Source: CAWEQW01 sp963811365 (lineage in GTDB: Bacteria; Actinomycetota; Actinomycetes; Propionibacteriales; Nocardioidaceae). Taken from it: DNA of 64,000 nt. Both the position numbers and the translations under genes were made by a program. The stretch covers positions 186,001 through 250,000 of the forward strand of contig CAWEQW010000002.1 of assembly GCA_963811365.1 (NCBI GenBank), given 5' to 3'. Of this stretch, positions 42,864-52,452 are shown one piece after another; within the stretch, counting starts at the first letter, position 1; each line of letters starts with the position of its first letter. The notes under the pieces are model-generated. The model did not search any database and was not told the DNA's origin. It saw nothing but the letters and a program-made list of their open reading frames with translations.

Positions 42864-44660
42864 GTGACTCGCGCTCATGATACTCTCGCGCCGCTCGCTC
42901 GATGGCGGTCCTCGGAGACCGGACTGCTGGCGCTGGCGCTGGCGGTGGGCGCGGGCGCCGGTCTCGGCGCGGTCGTCTTCCGCTGGCTGATCGCGCGCTT
43001 CACCCTGCTGCTGTCCGGGCACGCCGACTACTCCGGGGTGCACGACCTGGTGAACCCGAACGTGCCGTGGCTGGGCCGCTGGTTCGTGCTGCTGGCTCCG
43101 GTGGTCGCCGGGCTTCTCTACGGACCGCTGGTGCACCTGTTCGCCCGCGAGGCCCGCGGCCACGGAGTCCCCGAGGTGATGTACGCCGTGGCCCGCCGCG
43201 GCGGCCGGATCGCGCCGCAGGTCGCCGGCGTGAAGGCGCTGGCGTCCGCGCTGTGCATCGGCGGCGGCGGCTCGGTCGGACGTGAGGGACCCATCGTGCA
43301 GATCGGGGCGGCCCTCGGGTCGTCGCTCGCGGGCCTGCTGCGGGTCCCCGAGTCCCGGCGCCGGGTCCTGGTGGCGTGCGGGTCGGCCGGCGGCATCGCC
43401 GCGACGTTCAACGCTCCGCTGGCCGGCGTCTTCTTCGCGATGGAGCTGATCCTCTCGGACTTCACGGCCCGCTCCTTCGGGATGGTGGTCATCGCCGCCG
43501 TGACCGCGAGCGTCATCGGGCGCGCCGCGCTCGGCAACCAGCCGTTCCTGCACCTTCCGGTCTTCACCGTGCACCACCTGACGGAGTACCTCCTCTTCGC
43601 CGTGCTCGGCCTGGTCGCCGGCGTCGTGGGCGTGGCCTTCACCCGGATCCTGTACGCCATAGAGGACGGCTGCGACTGGCTGTGGCGCGGTCCGGAGTGG
43701 CTGCGCCCGGCGGTCGGCGGGATCGCCCTCGGGGCCCTGCTGCTGGTCCTTCCCCAGATGTACGGCGTGGGCTACCCGGTGCTCGGCAACAGCGTCGCCG
43801 GTCGCTACGGCATCGCCTTCTTGATCCTGCTGCTGTTCGGCAAGATGCTGGCCACCAGCCTCACCATCGGCATCGGCGGCTCCGGTGGGGTGTTCGCGCC
43901 GAGCCTGTTCGTCGGCGCCATGCTCGGCGCCGCGTTCGGGCAGGGCACCGCGCAGCTCGCGCCGGGGATCGCCGGCCCCGCCGGCGCCTACGCGCTCATC
44001 GGCATGGGCGCGGTGTTCGCCGGCGCGGCGCGGGCCCCGATCACCGCGGTGGTGATCATGTTCGAGCTCACCGGCGAGTACTCCATCATCCTGCCGCTGA
44101 TGGTGGCGATCGTGCTGGCGACCGGCGTCAGCCACCTGCTCTCCCGCGACACGATCTACACCCTCAAGCTGCTGCGCCGCGGCGTCGACCTGACCGTCTC
44201 CCCGGCGGAGATGCGGATCCGCAGCACGGCGGTCCGCGACGTGATGGCCCCGGTGGGCGAGCACGTGCACGCGTCGGCCGCGGTCACCGCCCTGGTCGAG
44301 CCGCTCGCCCGGTCGCCGTTCGGCCGGTTGCCGGTCGTGGACGACGAGGGCCGGTACGTCGGCGTGGTGACCGCGCGCGGGGTGGCCGAGGGGCTGGCCG
44401 CGGAGTCGCCCGCGGGCGAGCAGGCGGGTGACGTGGTGGAGTGGCCGGCCGCCGTGTACGTCGGCGCGCCGCTGTCGGAGGCGCTGGTCGCGCTGGAGGA
44501 GGGCGACGGGGGCGCGCTGCCGGTGCTCGACGAGCCCAAGGGCCGGTTCGTCGGGTGGCTGGGCGCCCAGCAGGTGCTCGGCAGGCTTCGTGGACCCACC
44601 GCCCCGGAGGCGGCGAACCGGGCCGAGACCAGGGCGGTGGACGGCGCGGTCAACCGATGA
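42864..44660 (+). CDS. ClC-family chloride channel/transporter with C-terminal CBS pair
   Basis: 598 residues. Conserved ion-path signatures are present: GGGGSVGREGPIVQ with gating Glu141, GSAGGIAATFNAPLAGVFFAMEL, GIGGSGGVFAPSLFVGAM, and many transmembrane helices between. The proton-glutamate site of CLC exchangers is difficult to place, so channel versus exchanger cannot be decided. Two CBS domains at about residues 450-580 (IRSTAVRDVMAPVGEHVHASAA and VYVGAPLSEALVALEEGDGGALPVLDE) suggest nucleotide control. The GTG start is supported by a -10-like element at leaderless spacing; it is only 48 bases from the MarR ATG on the other strand. Confidence 0.95.
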   Translation: MTRAHDTLAPLARWRSSETGLLALALAVGAGAGLGAVVFRWLIARFTLLLSGHADYSGVHDLVNPNVPWLGRWFVLLAPVVAGLLYGPLVHLFAREARGHGVPEVMYAVARRGGRIAPQVAGVKALASALCIGGGGSVGREGPIVQIGAALGSSLAGLLRVPESRRRVLVACGSAGGIAATFNAPLAGVFFAMELILSDFTARSFGMVVIAAVTASVIGRAALGNQPFLHLPVFTVHHLTEYLLFAVLGLVAGVVGVAFTRILYAIEDGCDWLWRGPEWLRPAVGGIALGALLLVLPQMYGVGYPVLGNSVAGRYGIAFLILLLFGKMLATSLTIGIGGSGGVFAPSLFVGAMLGAAFGQGTAQLAPGIAGPAGAYALIGMGAVFAGAARAPITAVVIMFELTGEYSIILPLMVAIVLATGVSHLLSRDTIYTLKLLRRGVDLTVSPAEMRIRSTAVRDVMAPVGEHVHASAAVTALVEPLARSPFGRLPVVDDEGRYVGVVTARGVAEGLAAESPAGEQAGDVVEWPAAVYVGAPLSEALVALEEGDGGALPVLDEPKGRFVGWLGAQQVLGRLRGPTAPEAANRAETRAVDGAVNR

Positions 44661-44701
44661 CCGCAGCCGGGCGGCTTCCGGTTGAGGCTGTGGCGATGGG
44701 G

Positions 44702-44707
44702 TACCGC
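44702..44707 (+). promoter_or_regulatory. Candidate -10-like element before GH15 gene
   Basis: TACCGC lies just before the ATG at 44713 with six bases spacing measured from its last position. No ribosome site is visible, so this too could be a leaderless start. Confidence 0.25.
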
Positions 44708-44712
44708 TCGGC

Positions 44713-46479
44713 ATGAACCGCCTGTCGTTCCCTCCCGAGACCCTGCGCCAGTACGCGCTGCTCGCGGACGGTGAGCGCGGCGCGGTCATCGGGCCGCGCG
44801 GCGACGTCGCCTTCCTGTGCGTGCCGTCGTGGCACGACGCGGCGGCGTTCTCCTCGCTCATCGGCGGCAGCGGCCACTACGCCGTGACCCCGGCCGACGA
44901 CCGCTTCGTGTGGGGCGGGCAGTACGAGGACGGGTCGATGGTGTGGCGCAGCCGCTGGGTGACCACGTCGACGATCATCGAGTGCCGGGAGGCGCTGGCG
45001 TTCCCGGCCGACCCCGACCGGGTGGTGCTGCTGCGCCGGGTGCAGCCCGTGGAGGGCGACACCGAGGTGGAGGTGGCCCTCGACCTGCGCGCGGGCTTCG
45101 GGACCTCGCCGATGACGGAGTGCACCCGCACCGGTGACGTCTGGGAGGGACGCTCCGGCGACCTCGGCTTCCGGTGGAGCGGCGCGCCGTCCGACGTGCA
45201 GCTGAGCGACGGGGTGCTGCGCGGCCGGCTCCGGGTGGCGTCCGGGAGCCACCACGACCTGGTGCTCGAGATCCGCCGCGGACCGGTCCGCGGCTCGGTC
45301 GCCGCGGGCGGAGCAGGCCTGGCGGACCACCGAGCAGCACTGGGCGGCGGCGGTGCCGCGGGTGGGCCACTCCCTGGCTCGCGACGACGCGCACCACTCG
45401 CTGGCCGTGATCCGGGGACTGACCAGCGCCAGCCACGGCATGGTGGCCGCCGCGACGACGTCCTTGCCCGAGCGCGCCGACCAGCGACGCAACTACGACT
45501 ACCGCTACGCGTGGATCCGCGACCAGTGCTTCGCCGGCCAGGCCGCGGCGGTGGCGGGCGCGTCAGGAGCTGCTGGACTCCGCCGTCGACTTCGTGCCGG
45601 CGCGGCTGCTCGAGCACGGGCCGGAGCACGGCGCCGGCGTACACCGTGCACGGCGGCCGGGTACCGGACGAGTCGACGCTCGACCTGCCCGGCTACCCCG
45701 GGGGCTCCGACAAGGTCGGCAACTGGGTCAACGACCAGTTCCAGCTCGACGCGTTCGGTGAGGCGCTGCTGCTGCTCGCCACCGCCGCCGACGAGGACCG
45801 GCTCTCCGACGACCATTGGAAGGCCGCGGTCACGGCCGTCGAGGCGATCGAGCGCCGCGGCGACGAGCCGGACGCCGGGATCTGGGAGGTGCGACCGCGT
45901 CGCTGGGCGCACTCGCGGCTGATCTGCGTGGCCGGTCTGACCGCCATGGCCCGGCACGCCCCCGATGCCCAGGCGGATCGCTGGTCGGCGCTCGCCGCCG
46001 GCCTGCTGGCCTCGGCGGAGGGCGACTGCCGGCACCCGGACGGGCGGTGGCAGCGGGCGCCCGACGACCCGCGGGTCGACACCGCCCTGCTGCTCCCGGC
46101 GCTGCGCGGCGCCGTGCCGTACGACGCGCCGGTGAGCGTGGCCACCTGGCGCGCGGTCCGCGACGACCTCAGCCAGGACCACTACGTGTACCGGTTCCGC
46201 CACGACGGCCGGCCGCTCCAGGACGCCGAGGGCGCGTTCCTGCTCTCCGGCTTCCACCTCGCGATGGCGACCGCCCAGCAGGGCGACCTGCTGACGGCGG
46301 CACGGGTGTTCGAGCGCAACCGCGGAGCACTCGGGCCGCCCGGGCTGTTCACCGAGGAGTTCGACGTCGGACAGCGGCAGCTGCGCGGCAACCTTCCCCA
46401 GGCCTTCGTGCACGCGGGGTTCGTGGAGGCGTCGTGCCGGCTCGCCGACGCGCCGGACCGGCCGTCGAGCGGCCACTGA
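44713..46479 (+). pseudogene. Glycoside hydrolase family 15 (glucoamylase/trehalase-like), three apparent frameshifts
   Basis: The 5' part (FPPETLRQYALLADGERGAVIGPRGDVAFLCVPSW) and the 3' part share one frame, but the middle lies in others. After about 45330 the match moves to a frame with QHWAAAVPRVGHSLARDD, HGMVAAATTSLPERAD and RRNYDYRYAWIRDQCFAGQ. A short stretch, QELLDSAVDFVPARLLEHGP, then sits in the third frame, and PAYTVHGGRVPDESTLDLPG returns to the first. Catalytic acids are kept: GDEPDAGIWEVR and LFTEEFDVGQRQLRGNLPQAF. The three breaks add up to a whole codon, so the end is in frame. GH15 enzymes hydrolyse alpha-glucans or trehalose from non-reducing ends. It would be about 590 residues if intact. 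Confidence 0.85.
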
Positions 46480-46555
46480 CCAGCCCCAGACCAGCCGCGG
46501 CACGGCCGTGAACCCGGGCCCGCAGGCATCCGTGACAGCGAGAGGAGACGGTCGC

Positions 46556-47572
46556 ATGACCAGGAGACACACAGCACGCACGGTGGTGGTGACAGGAGCG
46601 TCCGGAGGGATCGGTCGCGCCACCGCACGACGGTTCGCCGCTCGCGGTGACCGGGTCGCGCTGCTCGCCCGCGGCACGACGGGCCTGTCCGTCGCGGCCG
46701 AGGAGGTGGAGGCTGCCGGCGGGCGCCCGCTCGTCGTCCCGGTCGACACCAGCGACCACCGCGCCGTGGACAAGGCGGCCGGCATGGTCGAGGACGCCTT
46801 CGGCGACATCGACGTGTGGGTGAACGTCGCCTTCACCTCGGTGTTCGCCCGCTTCATGGACATCGAGCCGGACGAGTACGCGCGCGTGACCGACGTGAAC
46901 TACCACGGCTTCGTCAACGGCACCCGAGCCGCGCTGAGCCGGATGCTGCCCCGCGACCGCGGCACCGTCGTCCAGGTCGGGTCGACCCTGGCCTACCGGG
47001 GCATTCCGCTGCAGAGCGCCTACTGCGGCTCCAAGCACGCCATCCAGGGGTTCCACGAGTCGCTGCGCACCGAGCTGCTGCACGACAAGAGCAAGGTCCG
47101 GGTGACCATGGTGCAGATGCCGGCGGTGAACACCCCGCAGTTCTCCTGGGTGCTCTCCCGACTCCCGCAGCAGGCGGAGCCGGTGCCGCCCATCTACCAG
47201 CCGGAGGTGGCCGCGAAGGCCGTCGTGTACGCCGCGGACCATCCACGTCGCCGGGAGTACTGGGTCGGCACCAGCACGATGTTGACGCTGGCCGCCAACT
47301 CGGTCGCACCGGGGCTGCTCGACCGCTACCTGGCCCGCACCGGCTTCTCCTCCCAGATGACCGGCAAGCCGAAGCCCGCGGACCAGCCCGCCAACCTCTG
47401 GGAGCCCGCGGACGGCCCGGACGGCCGGGACTTCGGCGCGCACGGGCTCTTCGACGACCAGGCCCACGCCCGCTCGCCGCAGCTGTGGGCCTCCCAGCAC
47501 CACGGGCTCCTCGCGGCCGGTGCGGGAGGCGTCCTGGCCGGCGTCGGCGCGCTGCTCGCGAGGAGGCGCTGA
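46556..47572 (+). CDS. Short-chain dehydrogenase/reductase with C-terminal membrane-like tail
   Basis: 338 residues. VVVTGASGGIGRATARRFAARGD is the NAD(P)-binding motif, VNVAFTSVFARF the NNAG-like region, and VGSTLAYRGIPLQSAYCGSKHAIQGF carries catalytic Ser, Tyr and Lys. The extra C-terminal region after about residue 250 ends in LLAAGAGGVLAGVGALLARRR, a possible membrane-anchoring helix or amphipathic tail. AGAGGAGA precedes the ATG at 46556. The stop overlaps the next gene by one base (TGATG), so the operon is tightly coupled. The alcohol or sugar substrate is unknown. Confidence 0.9.
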   Translation: MTRRHTARTVVVTGASGGIGRATARRFAARGDRVALLARGTTGLSVAAEEVEAAGGRPLVVPVDTSDHRAVDKAAGMVEDAFGDIDVWVNVAFTSVFARFMDIEPDEYARVTDVNYHGFVNGTRAALSRMLPRDRGTVVQVGSTLAYRGIPLQSAYCGSKHAIQGFHESLRTELLHDKSKVRVTMVQMPAVNTPQFSWVLSRLPQQAEPVPPIYQPEVAAKAVVYAADHPRRREYWVGTSTMLTLAANSVAPGLLDRYLARTGFSSQMTGKPKPADQPANLWEPADGPDGRDFGAHGLFDDQAHARSPQLWASQHHGLLAAGAGGVLAGVGALLARRR

Positions 47573-50500
47573 TGACCCTGACGGCCGACCTGCCGGCGGT
47601 TGCCTCGGCGCTCCGGGACCGGGTCGACGGCGAGGTGCGCTTCGACGCGGGCAGCCGGGCGGCGTACTCCACGGACGCCTCGAACTTCCGCCAGGTGCCG
47701 TACGGCGTGGTCGTGCCGCACAGCGTCGAGGCCGCGGCCGAGGCGGTGACGGTGTGCCGCGAGCACGGGGTACCGCTCGTCTCCCGTGGCGGCGGCACCA
47801 GCCTTGCCGGACAGTGCACCAACCAGGCGGTCGTCCTGGACTTCTCCAAGTACTGCAACCGGCTGGTGTCGGTGGACACCGAGCGGCGCACCTGCGTCGT
47901 GGAGCCCGGCATCGTCCTGGACGAGCTCAACGGTCAGCTGGCGCCGACGGGGCTGCGCTTCGGTCCGGAGCCGGCGACCCACATGAACTGCACGATCGGC
48001 GGGATGATCGGCAACAACTCCTGCGGGGCCACCGCCCAGCGCACCGGCAAGGTCGTCGACAACATCGCCTCCCTCGACGTGCTGCTGTACGACGGGACCC
48101 GGTTCACCTGCGCGGCCACGGACGACGAGGAGTACCGGCGCATCGAGGAGCGCGGCGACCGCAGGGCGGCGATCTACCGGACGCTGCGCCGGATCCGCGA
48201 CGAGCACGCCGACCTGCTCCGTGAGCGCTACCCCGACATCCCCCGCCGGGTCTCGGGCTACAACCTGGACTCGCTGCTGCCCGAGCACGGCTTCGACGTC
48301 GCCGGGATGCTCGTCGGCAGCGAGAGCACGCTGGTGACCGTCCTGCGCGCGGAGCTCCGGCTCCTGCCGGTGGTGCGCAACCGCACCCTCGTGGTGCTCG
48401 GCTTCCGCGACATCGCCGCCGCGGCGGACGCGGTGCCGGCGGTCGTCGAGCACGAGCCGATCGCCTTGGAGGGCGTCGACCACTACCTGGTCCACGACCA
48501 GCGCCTCAAGGGCATGAACGCCGAGGCCCTCCAGGAGCTGCCGAAGGGCACCGGCTTCCTGATGGCCCAGTTCGGTGGCGACACGACCGAGGAGGCCGAC
48601 GCGCACGCGCACGCGATGCTGGAGGGGCTGCACCGGACCGACCACGCGGCGGACGTGGTCTTCTACGACGACCCGGCCCGCGAGGACGAGCTCTGGCTGG
48701 TCCGCGAGTCGGGCCTCGGCGCCACGGCACACGTCCCGCACCGTCCGGACACCTTCGAGGGCTGGGAGGACTCCGCCGTCGCGCCGGAGCGGCTCGGCGA
48801 CTACCTGCGCGACCTCCGCGCGCTGTACGAGGAGTTCGGCTACGCCAGTGACACCGGTCCGAGTCTCTACGGGCACTTCGGCCAGGGCTGCGTGCACACC
48901 CGGATCCCCTTCGACCTGTACTCCACAGAGGGCGTGGCCGCCTACCGACGGTTCATGGAGCGCGCCGCCGACCTCGTGGTGTCCTACGGCGGGTCGCTGT
49001 CCGGCGAGCACGGCGACGGGCAGTCCCGCGGCGAGCTGCTCCCGAAGATGTTCGGCGAGGACGTCGTCGCCCTGTTCCGGCAGGTCAAGGGGCTGCTCGA
49101 CCCCGACGACCGGATGAACCCCGGCAAGGTCGTCGAGCCCGCGCGGCTCGACGAGCACCTCCGGCTGGGCGGGCACTGGGCGCCGGCCGACCCCCAGGAC
49201 CTGTACTTCGGCTTCCCGCACGACGGGGGCTCGTTCGCCGAGGCCGCCAACCGGTGCGTCGGCGTGGGGAAGTGCCGCAAGCACACCAACGACGGCGGCA
49301 CCGTGATGTGCCCGTCGTACCAGGCGACCCGCGAGGAGGAGCACTCCACCCGGGGCCGGGCGCGGCTGCTGTTCGAGATGCTCGACGGCCACGGCGACAG
49401 CCCGGTCTCGGACGGCTGGCGCTCCCGGGAGGTCAAGGACGCGCTCGACCTCTGCCTGGCCTGCAAGGGCTGCAAGGCCGACTGTCCCGCGTCGGTGGAC
49501 ATGGCCACCTACAAGGCGGAGTTCCTGGCCCACCACTACCGGCACCGGCTGCGGCCCCGCGCGGACTACGCGACAGGGTGGCTCCCGGTGGCGGCGGCCG
49601 CGGCGACGCGGCTGCGTCTCGGACCGCTGCTCAACACGCTCTCGCACGCGCCGCTGCTGGGCCGCGCGGCCACGAGGGCGGCCGGGCTCGAGGACCGTGA
49701 GGTCCCGGTGTTCGCGACCGAGACGCTGCAGCAGTGGTGGTCCCGGCGCCCGCCGCGCGACACGCCGGGCTCCCGCGGCCGGGTGCTGCTGTGGCCGGAC
49801 ACGTTCACCAACACCTTCGCCCCGCACGTCGGACAGGCGGCGGTCGCGGTGCTCGAGGACGCCGGCTGGGAGGTCACGATGCCGAGCGAGCCGGTCTGCT
49901 GCGGGCTGACCTGGATCTCGACCGGCCAGCTCGGCGTCGCCAAGCGGGTGCTGCGCAGGACCGTCGAGACCCTCGCCCCGCACGTCCGCGACGGCGGTCT
50001 CGTGGTGGGCCTGGAGCCGAGCTGCACGGCGGTGTTCCGCTCCGATGCGGCAGAGCTGTTCCCGGCGGACCAGGACGTGCACCGGCTGCGCGACCACACC
50101 GTCACGCTGGCCGAGCTGCTGCGCGACCACACCGACGGGTGGCAGCCGCCGCAGATCGGGGGCGCGGGGCGGGTGCAGGCCCTGACCCAGGTGCACTGCC
50201 ACCAGCACGCCGTGCTGGGCTGGGAGGCCGACCAGGAGATCCTGGACCGCTGCGGCGTGGACGCCGAGCACCTGGAGTCCGGCTGCTGCGGCCTCGCGGG
50301 CAACTTCGGGTTCACCGCCGGGCACGGCGAGGTCAGCGAGGCCTGCGCGGAGCAGGTCCTGCTGCCTCGGCTGCGCGAGGCCGACCCCGCCGCCGTCGTG
50401 CTCGCCGACGGGTTCTCCTGCCGGACCCAGATCCACGACCTCGACAGCGGCGGGCGCGAGGGCGTGCACCTCGCCGAGCTGCTGCGCGCGGGGCTGCGCG

Positions 50501-50667
50501 AGGGGCACGTGGACGGCCGCACCCTGCCCGTCGTACGCCCGGAGCCGCCGTCCCGGGCGCTGCGCTGGGCCGCCACCGCCTCGGTGGGTCTGCTCACCGC
50601 AGCCGCCGGGTACCTGACCTCGCGGGCCCTGGGCGGTCCGCACCGCCGACGACAAGGAGACAGCTGA
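47572..50667 (+). CDS. Fused FAD-linked oxidase and Fe-S (CCG-motif) oxidoreductase
   Basis: 1031 residues. The N-terminal FAD-binding (PCMH) domain, about residues 40-220, has PLVSRGGGTSLAGQC and MNCTIGGMIGNNSCGATAQRTGKVVDN. The oxidase C-terminal domain follows to about residue 530 (GHFGQGCVHTRIPFD, SGEHGDGQSRGELLPKMFG). Two 4Fe-4S sites are CVGVGKCRKHTNDGGTVMCP and CLACKGCKADCP (around 627). Two CCG domains of the heterodisulfide-reductase type follow (EPVCCGLTWIS and ESGCCGLAGNFGF). This order is that of D-2-hydroxy-acid dehydrogenases of the GlcD/GlpC or D-2-hydroxyglutarate type that pass electrons to the respiratory chain. The end has a hydrophobic segment (WAATASVGLLTAAAGYLTS). Confidence 0.93.
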   Translation: MTLTADLPAVASALRDRVDGEVRFDAGSRAAYSTDASNFRQVPYGVVVPHSVEAAAEAVTVCREHGVPLVSRGGGTSLAGQCTNQAVVLDFSKYCNRLVSVDTERRTCVVEPGIVLDELNGQLAPTGLRFGPEPATHMNCTIGGMIGNNSCGATAQRTGKVVDNIASLDVLLYDGTRFTCAATDDEEYRRIEERGDRRAAIYRTLRRIRDEHADLLRERYPDIPRRVSGYNLDSLLPEHGFDVAGMLVGSESTLVTVLRAELRLLPVVRNRTLVVLGFRDIAAAADAVPAVVEHEPIALEGVDHYLVHDQRLKGMNAEALQELPKGTGFLMAQFGGDTTEEADAHAHAMLEGLHRTDHAADVVFYDDPAREDELWLVRESGLGATAHVPHRPDTFEGWEDSAVAPERLGDYLRDLRALYEEFGYASDTGPSLYGHFGQGCVHTRIPFDLYSTEGVAAYRRFMERAADLVVSYGGSLSGEHGDGQSRGELLPKMFGEDVVALFRQVKGLLDPDDRMNPGKVVEPARLDEHLRLGGHWAPADPQDLYFGFPHDGGSFAEAANRCVGVGKCRKHTNDGGTVMCPSYQATREEEHSTRGRARLLFEMLDGHGDSPVSDGWRSREVKDALDLCLACKGCKADCPASVDMATYKAEFLAHHYRHRLRPRADYATGWLPVAAAAATRLRLGPLLNTLSHAPLLGRAATRAAGLEDREVPVFATETLQQWWSRRPPRDTPGSRGRVLLWPDTFTNTFAPHVGQAAVAVLEDAGWEVTMPSEPVCCGLTWISTGQLGVAKRVLRRTVETLAPHVRDGGLVVGLEPSCTAVFRSDAAELFPADQDVHRLRDHTVTLAELLRDHTDGWQPPQIGGAGRVQALTQVHCHQHAVLGWEADQEILDRCGVDAEHLESGCCGLAGNFGFTAGHGEVSEACAEQVLLPRLREADPAAVVLADGFSCRTQIHDLDSGGREGVHLAELLRAGLREGHVDGRTLPVVRPEPPSRALRWAATASVGLLTAAAGYLTSRALGGPHRRRQGDS

Positions 50668-52451
50668 TGACCACCGTGGCCGACTACCTGCTCGAGCGCC
50701 TGCGCGCCTGGGGGGTCGAAGAGGTCTTCGCCTACCCCGGGGACGGGATCAACGGCATCGTCGGGGCGTTCGGACGCGCCGACGACAGCCCGCGCTTCAT
50801 CCAGTCCCGCCACGAGGAGATGAGCGCCTTCGAGGCGGTCTCGTACGCGAAGTTCAGCAACCGGCCGGGGGTCTGCATGGCAACCTCGGGGCCCGGGGCG
50901 ATCCACCTGCTCAACGGTCTGTACGACGCGAAGCTCGACCACGTCCCGGTGGTGGCCATCGTGGGGCAGACCAACCGGTCGGCGATGGGCGGCAGCTACC
51001 AGCAGGAGGTCGACCTGCTCAGCCTGTTCAAGGACGTCGCCAGCGACTACGTGCAGATGGTCACCGTCCCGCAGCAGCTGCCGAACGTGCTCGACCGGGC
51101 GATGCGGGTCGCGATGTCCCGCCGTGCCCCCACCGCGATCGTGATCCCCAGCGACGTGCAGGAGCTCGACTACGAGCCGCCGGCGCACGAGTTCAAGATG
51201 GTGCCCTCCAGCCTCGGCGTCGACTGGCCGGTGACGGTCGCCGACGACGCCGCCGTACGCCGGGCCGCGGACCTGCTGAACGCCGGCTCGAAGGTCGCGA
51301 TGCTCGTGGGCCAGGGCGCCCGCGGAGCGCGCGCCGAGGTCGAGCAGGTGGCCGACCTGCTCGGCGCCGGGGTCGCGAAGGCCCTGCTCGGCAAGGACGT
51401 GCTCAGCGACGAGCTGCCGTTCGTCACCGGCTCGATCGGGCTGCTCGGCACCCGGCCCAGCTACGAGATGATGCGGGACTGCGACACGCTGCTGACCGTC
51501 GGGTCGAGCTTCCCGTACACCCAGTTCATGCCCCCGCTCGACCAGGCCCGCGCGGTGCAGATCGACGTCGACGCGACGATGATCGGGATGCGCTACCCCT
51601 ACGACCTCAACCTCGTCGGGGACGCGGCGTCGACGCTGCGCGCGCTGATCCCGCTGCTCGAGCGCAAGCAGGACCGCTCCTGGCAGGAGCGCATCGTCGA
51701 GGACGTCTCCGGCTGGTGGGACACCATGGACGCCGAGGCGCACGTCGCGGCGAAGCCGATCAACCCGATGCGGCTGTTCAGCGAGGCGTCACCGCGGCTG
51801 CCCGACGACGCGATCGTGGTCGCCGACAGCGGCTCGGCCGCCAACTGGTACGCCCGCCAGATCAGGATGCGCGGGCAGATGCGGGGGTCGCTGTCGGGCA
51901 ACCTCGCGACGATGGGTCCCGCGGTGCCGTACGCGATCGGTGCCAAGTTCGCCCACCCCGACCGCGCGGTGGTGGCGTTCGAGGGCGACGGTGCGATGCA
52001 GATGAACGGCCTTGCCGAGCTGCTGACCATCCGCCGCTACTGGCAGACCTGGGCGGACCCGCGGATGGTCGTGGCGGTGCTGCACAACAACGACCTCAAC
52101 CAGGTGACCTGGGAGCTTCGCGCGATGGGCGGCACGCCGAAGTTCGTGGAGTCCCAGGCGCTGCCCGAGGTCTCCTACGCGGACTTCGCCGGCTCCATCG
52201 GGCTGCATGCGATCACCGTCACGGATCCCGAGAAGCTCGGCGACGCCTGGGAGGAGGCGCTGTCGGCGGACCGGCCCACGGTGCTCGACGTGCACGTCGA
52301 CCCCGACGTCCCGCCGATCCCGCCGCACGCGACCTTCGACCAGATGCGCGCCGCGGCCGAGGCGATGATCAAGGGCGACGAGGACCGCTGGGGCGTGATC
52401 AAGGAGGGCGTCAAGACCAAGGCGCAGGAGCTCCTGCACCACGGGGGCTGA
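50667..52451 (+). CDS. Thiamine-diphosphate enzyme (pyruvate oxidase/acetolactate-synthase-like)
   Basis: 594 residues in the three-domain order of the POX/ALS family. The PYR domain has Glu in SRHEEMSAFEA, the central domain NAGSKVAMLVGQGARGA, and the PP domain the thiamine-Mg motif FEGDGAMQMNGLAEL followed by AVLHNNDLN. It is closest in pattern to pyruvate oxidase (PoxB)-type proteins instead of acetolactate synthase; the substrate is a 2-keto acid. Coupled by one base to the FAD oxidoreductase gene, it could decarboxylate the keto acid made by that enzyme. Cytoplasmic, no signal peptide. Confidence 0.93.
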   Translation: MTTVADYLLERLRAWGVEEVFAYPGDGINGIVGAFGRADDSPRFIQSRHEEMSAFEAVSYAKFSNRPGVCMATSGPGAIHLLNGLYDAKLDHVPVVAIVGQTNRSAMGGSYQQEVDLLSLFKDVASDYVQMVTVPQQLPNVLDRAMRVAMSRRAPTAIVIPSDVQELDYEPPAHEFKMVPSSLGVDWPVTVADDAAVRRAADLLNAGSKVAMLVGQGARGARAEVEQVADLLGAGVAKALLGKDVLSDELPFVTGSIGLLGTRPSYEMMRDCDTLLTVGSSFPYTQFMPPLDQARAVQIDVDATMIGMRYPYDLNLVGDAASTLRALIPLLERKQDRSWQERIVEDVSGWWDTMDAEAHVAAKPINPMRLFSEASPRLPDDAIVVADSGSAANWYARQIRMRGQMRGSLSGNLATMGPAVPYAIGAKFAHPDRAVVAFEGDGAMQMNGLAELLTIRRYWQTWADPRMVVAVLHNNDLNQVTWELRAMGGTPKFVESQALPEVSYADFAGSIGLHAITVTDPEKLGDAWEEALSADRPTVLDVHVDPDVPPIPPHATFDQMRAAAEAMIKGDEDRWGVIKEGVKTKAQELLHHGG

Positions 52452-52452
52452 G

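Noticed and set aside
47326..50655. A 1.1-kb-residue open frame on the minus strand opposite the FAD oxidoreductase.
   Set aside because: It lacks recognisable domains, is rich in Arg/Gly/Ala as expected from GC-rich antisense sequence, and the plus strand has all family motifs.
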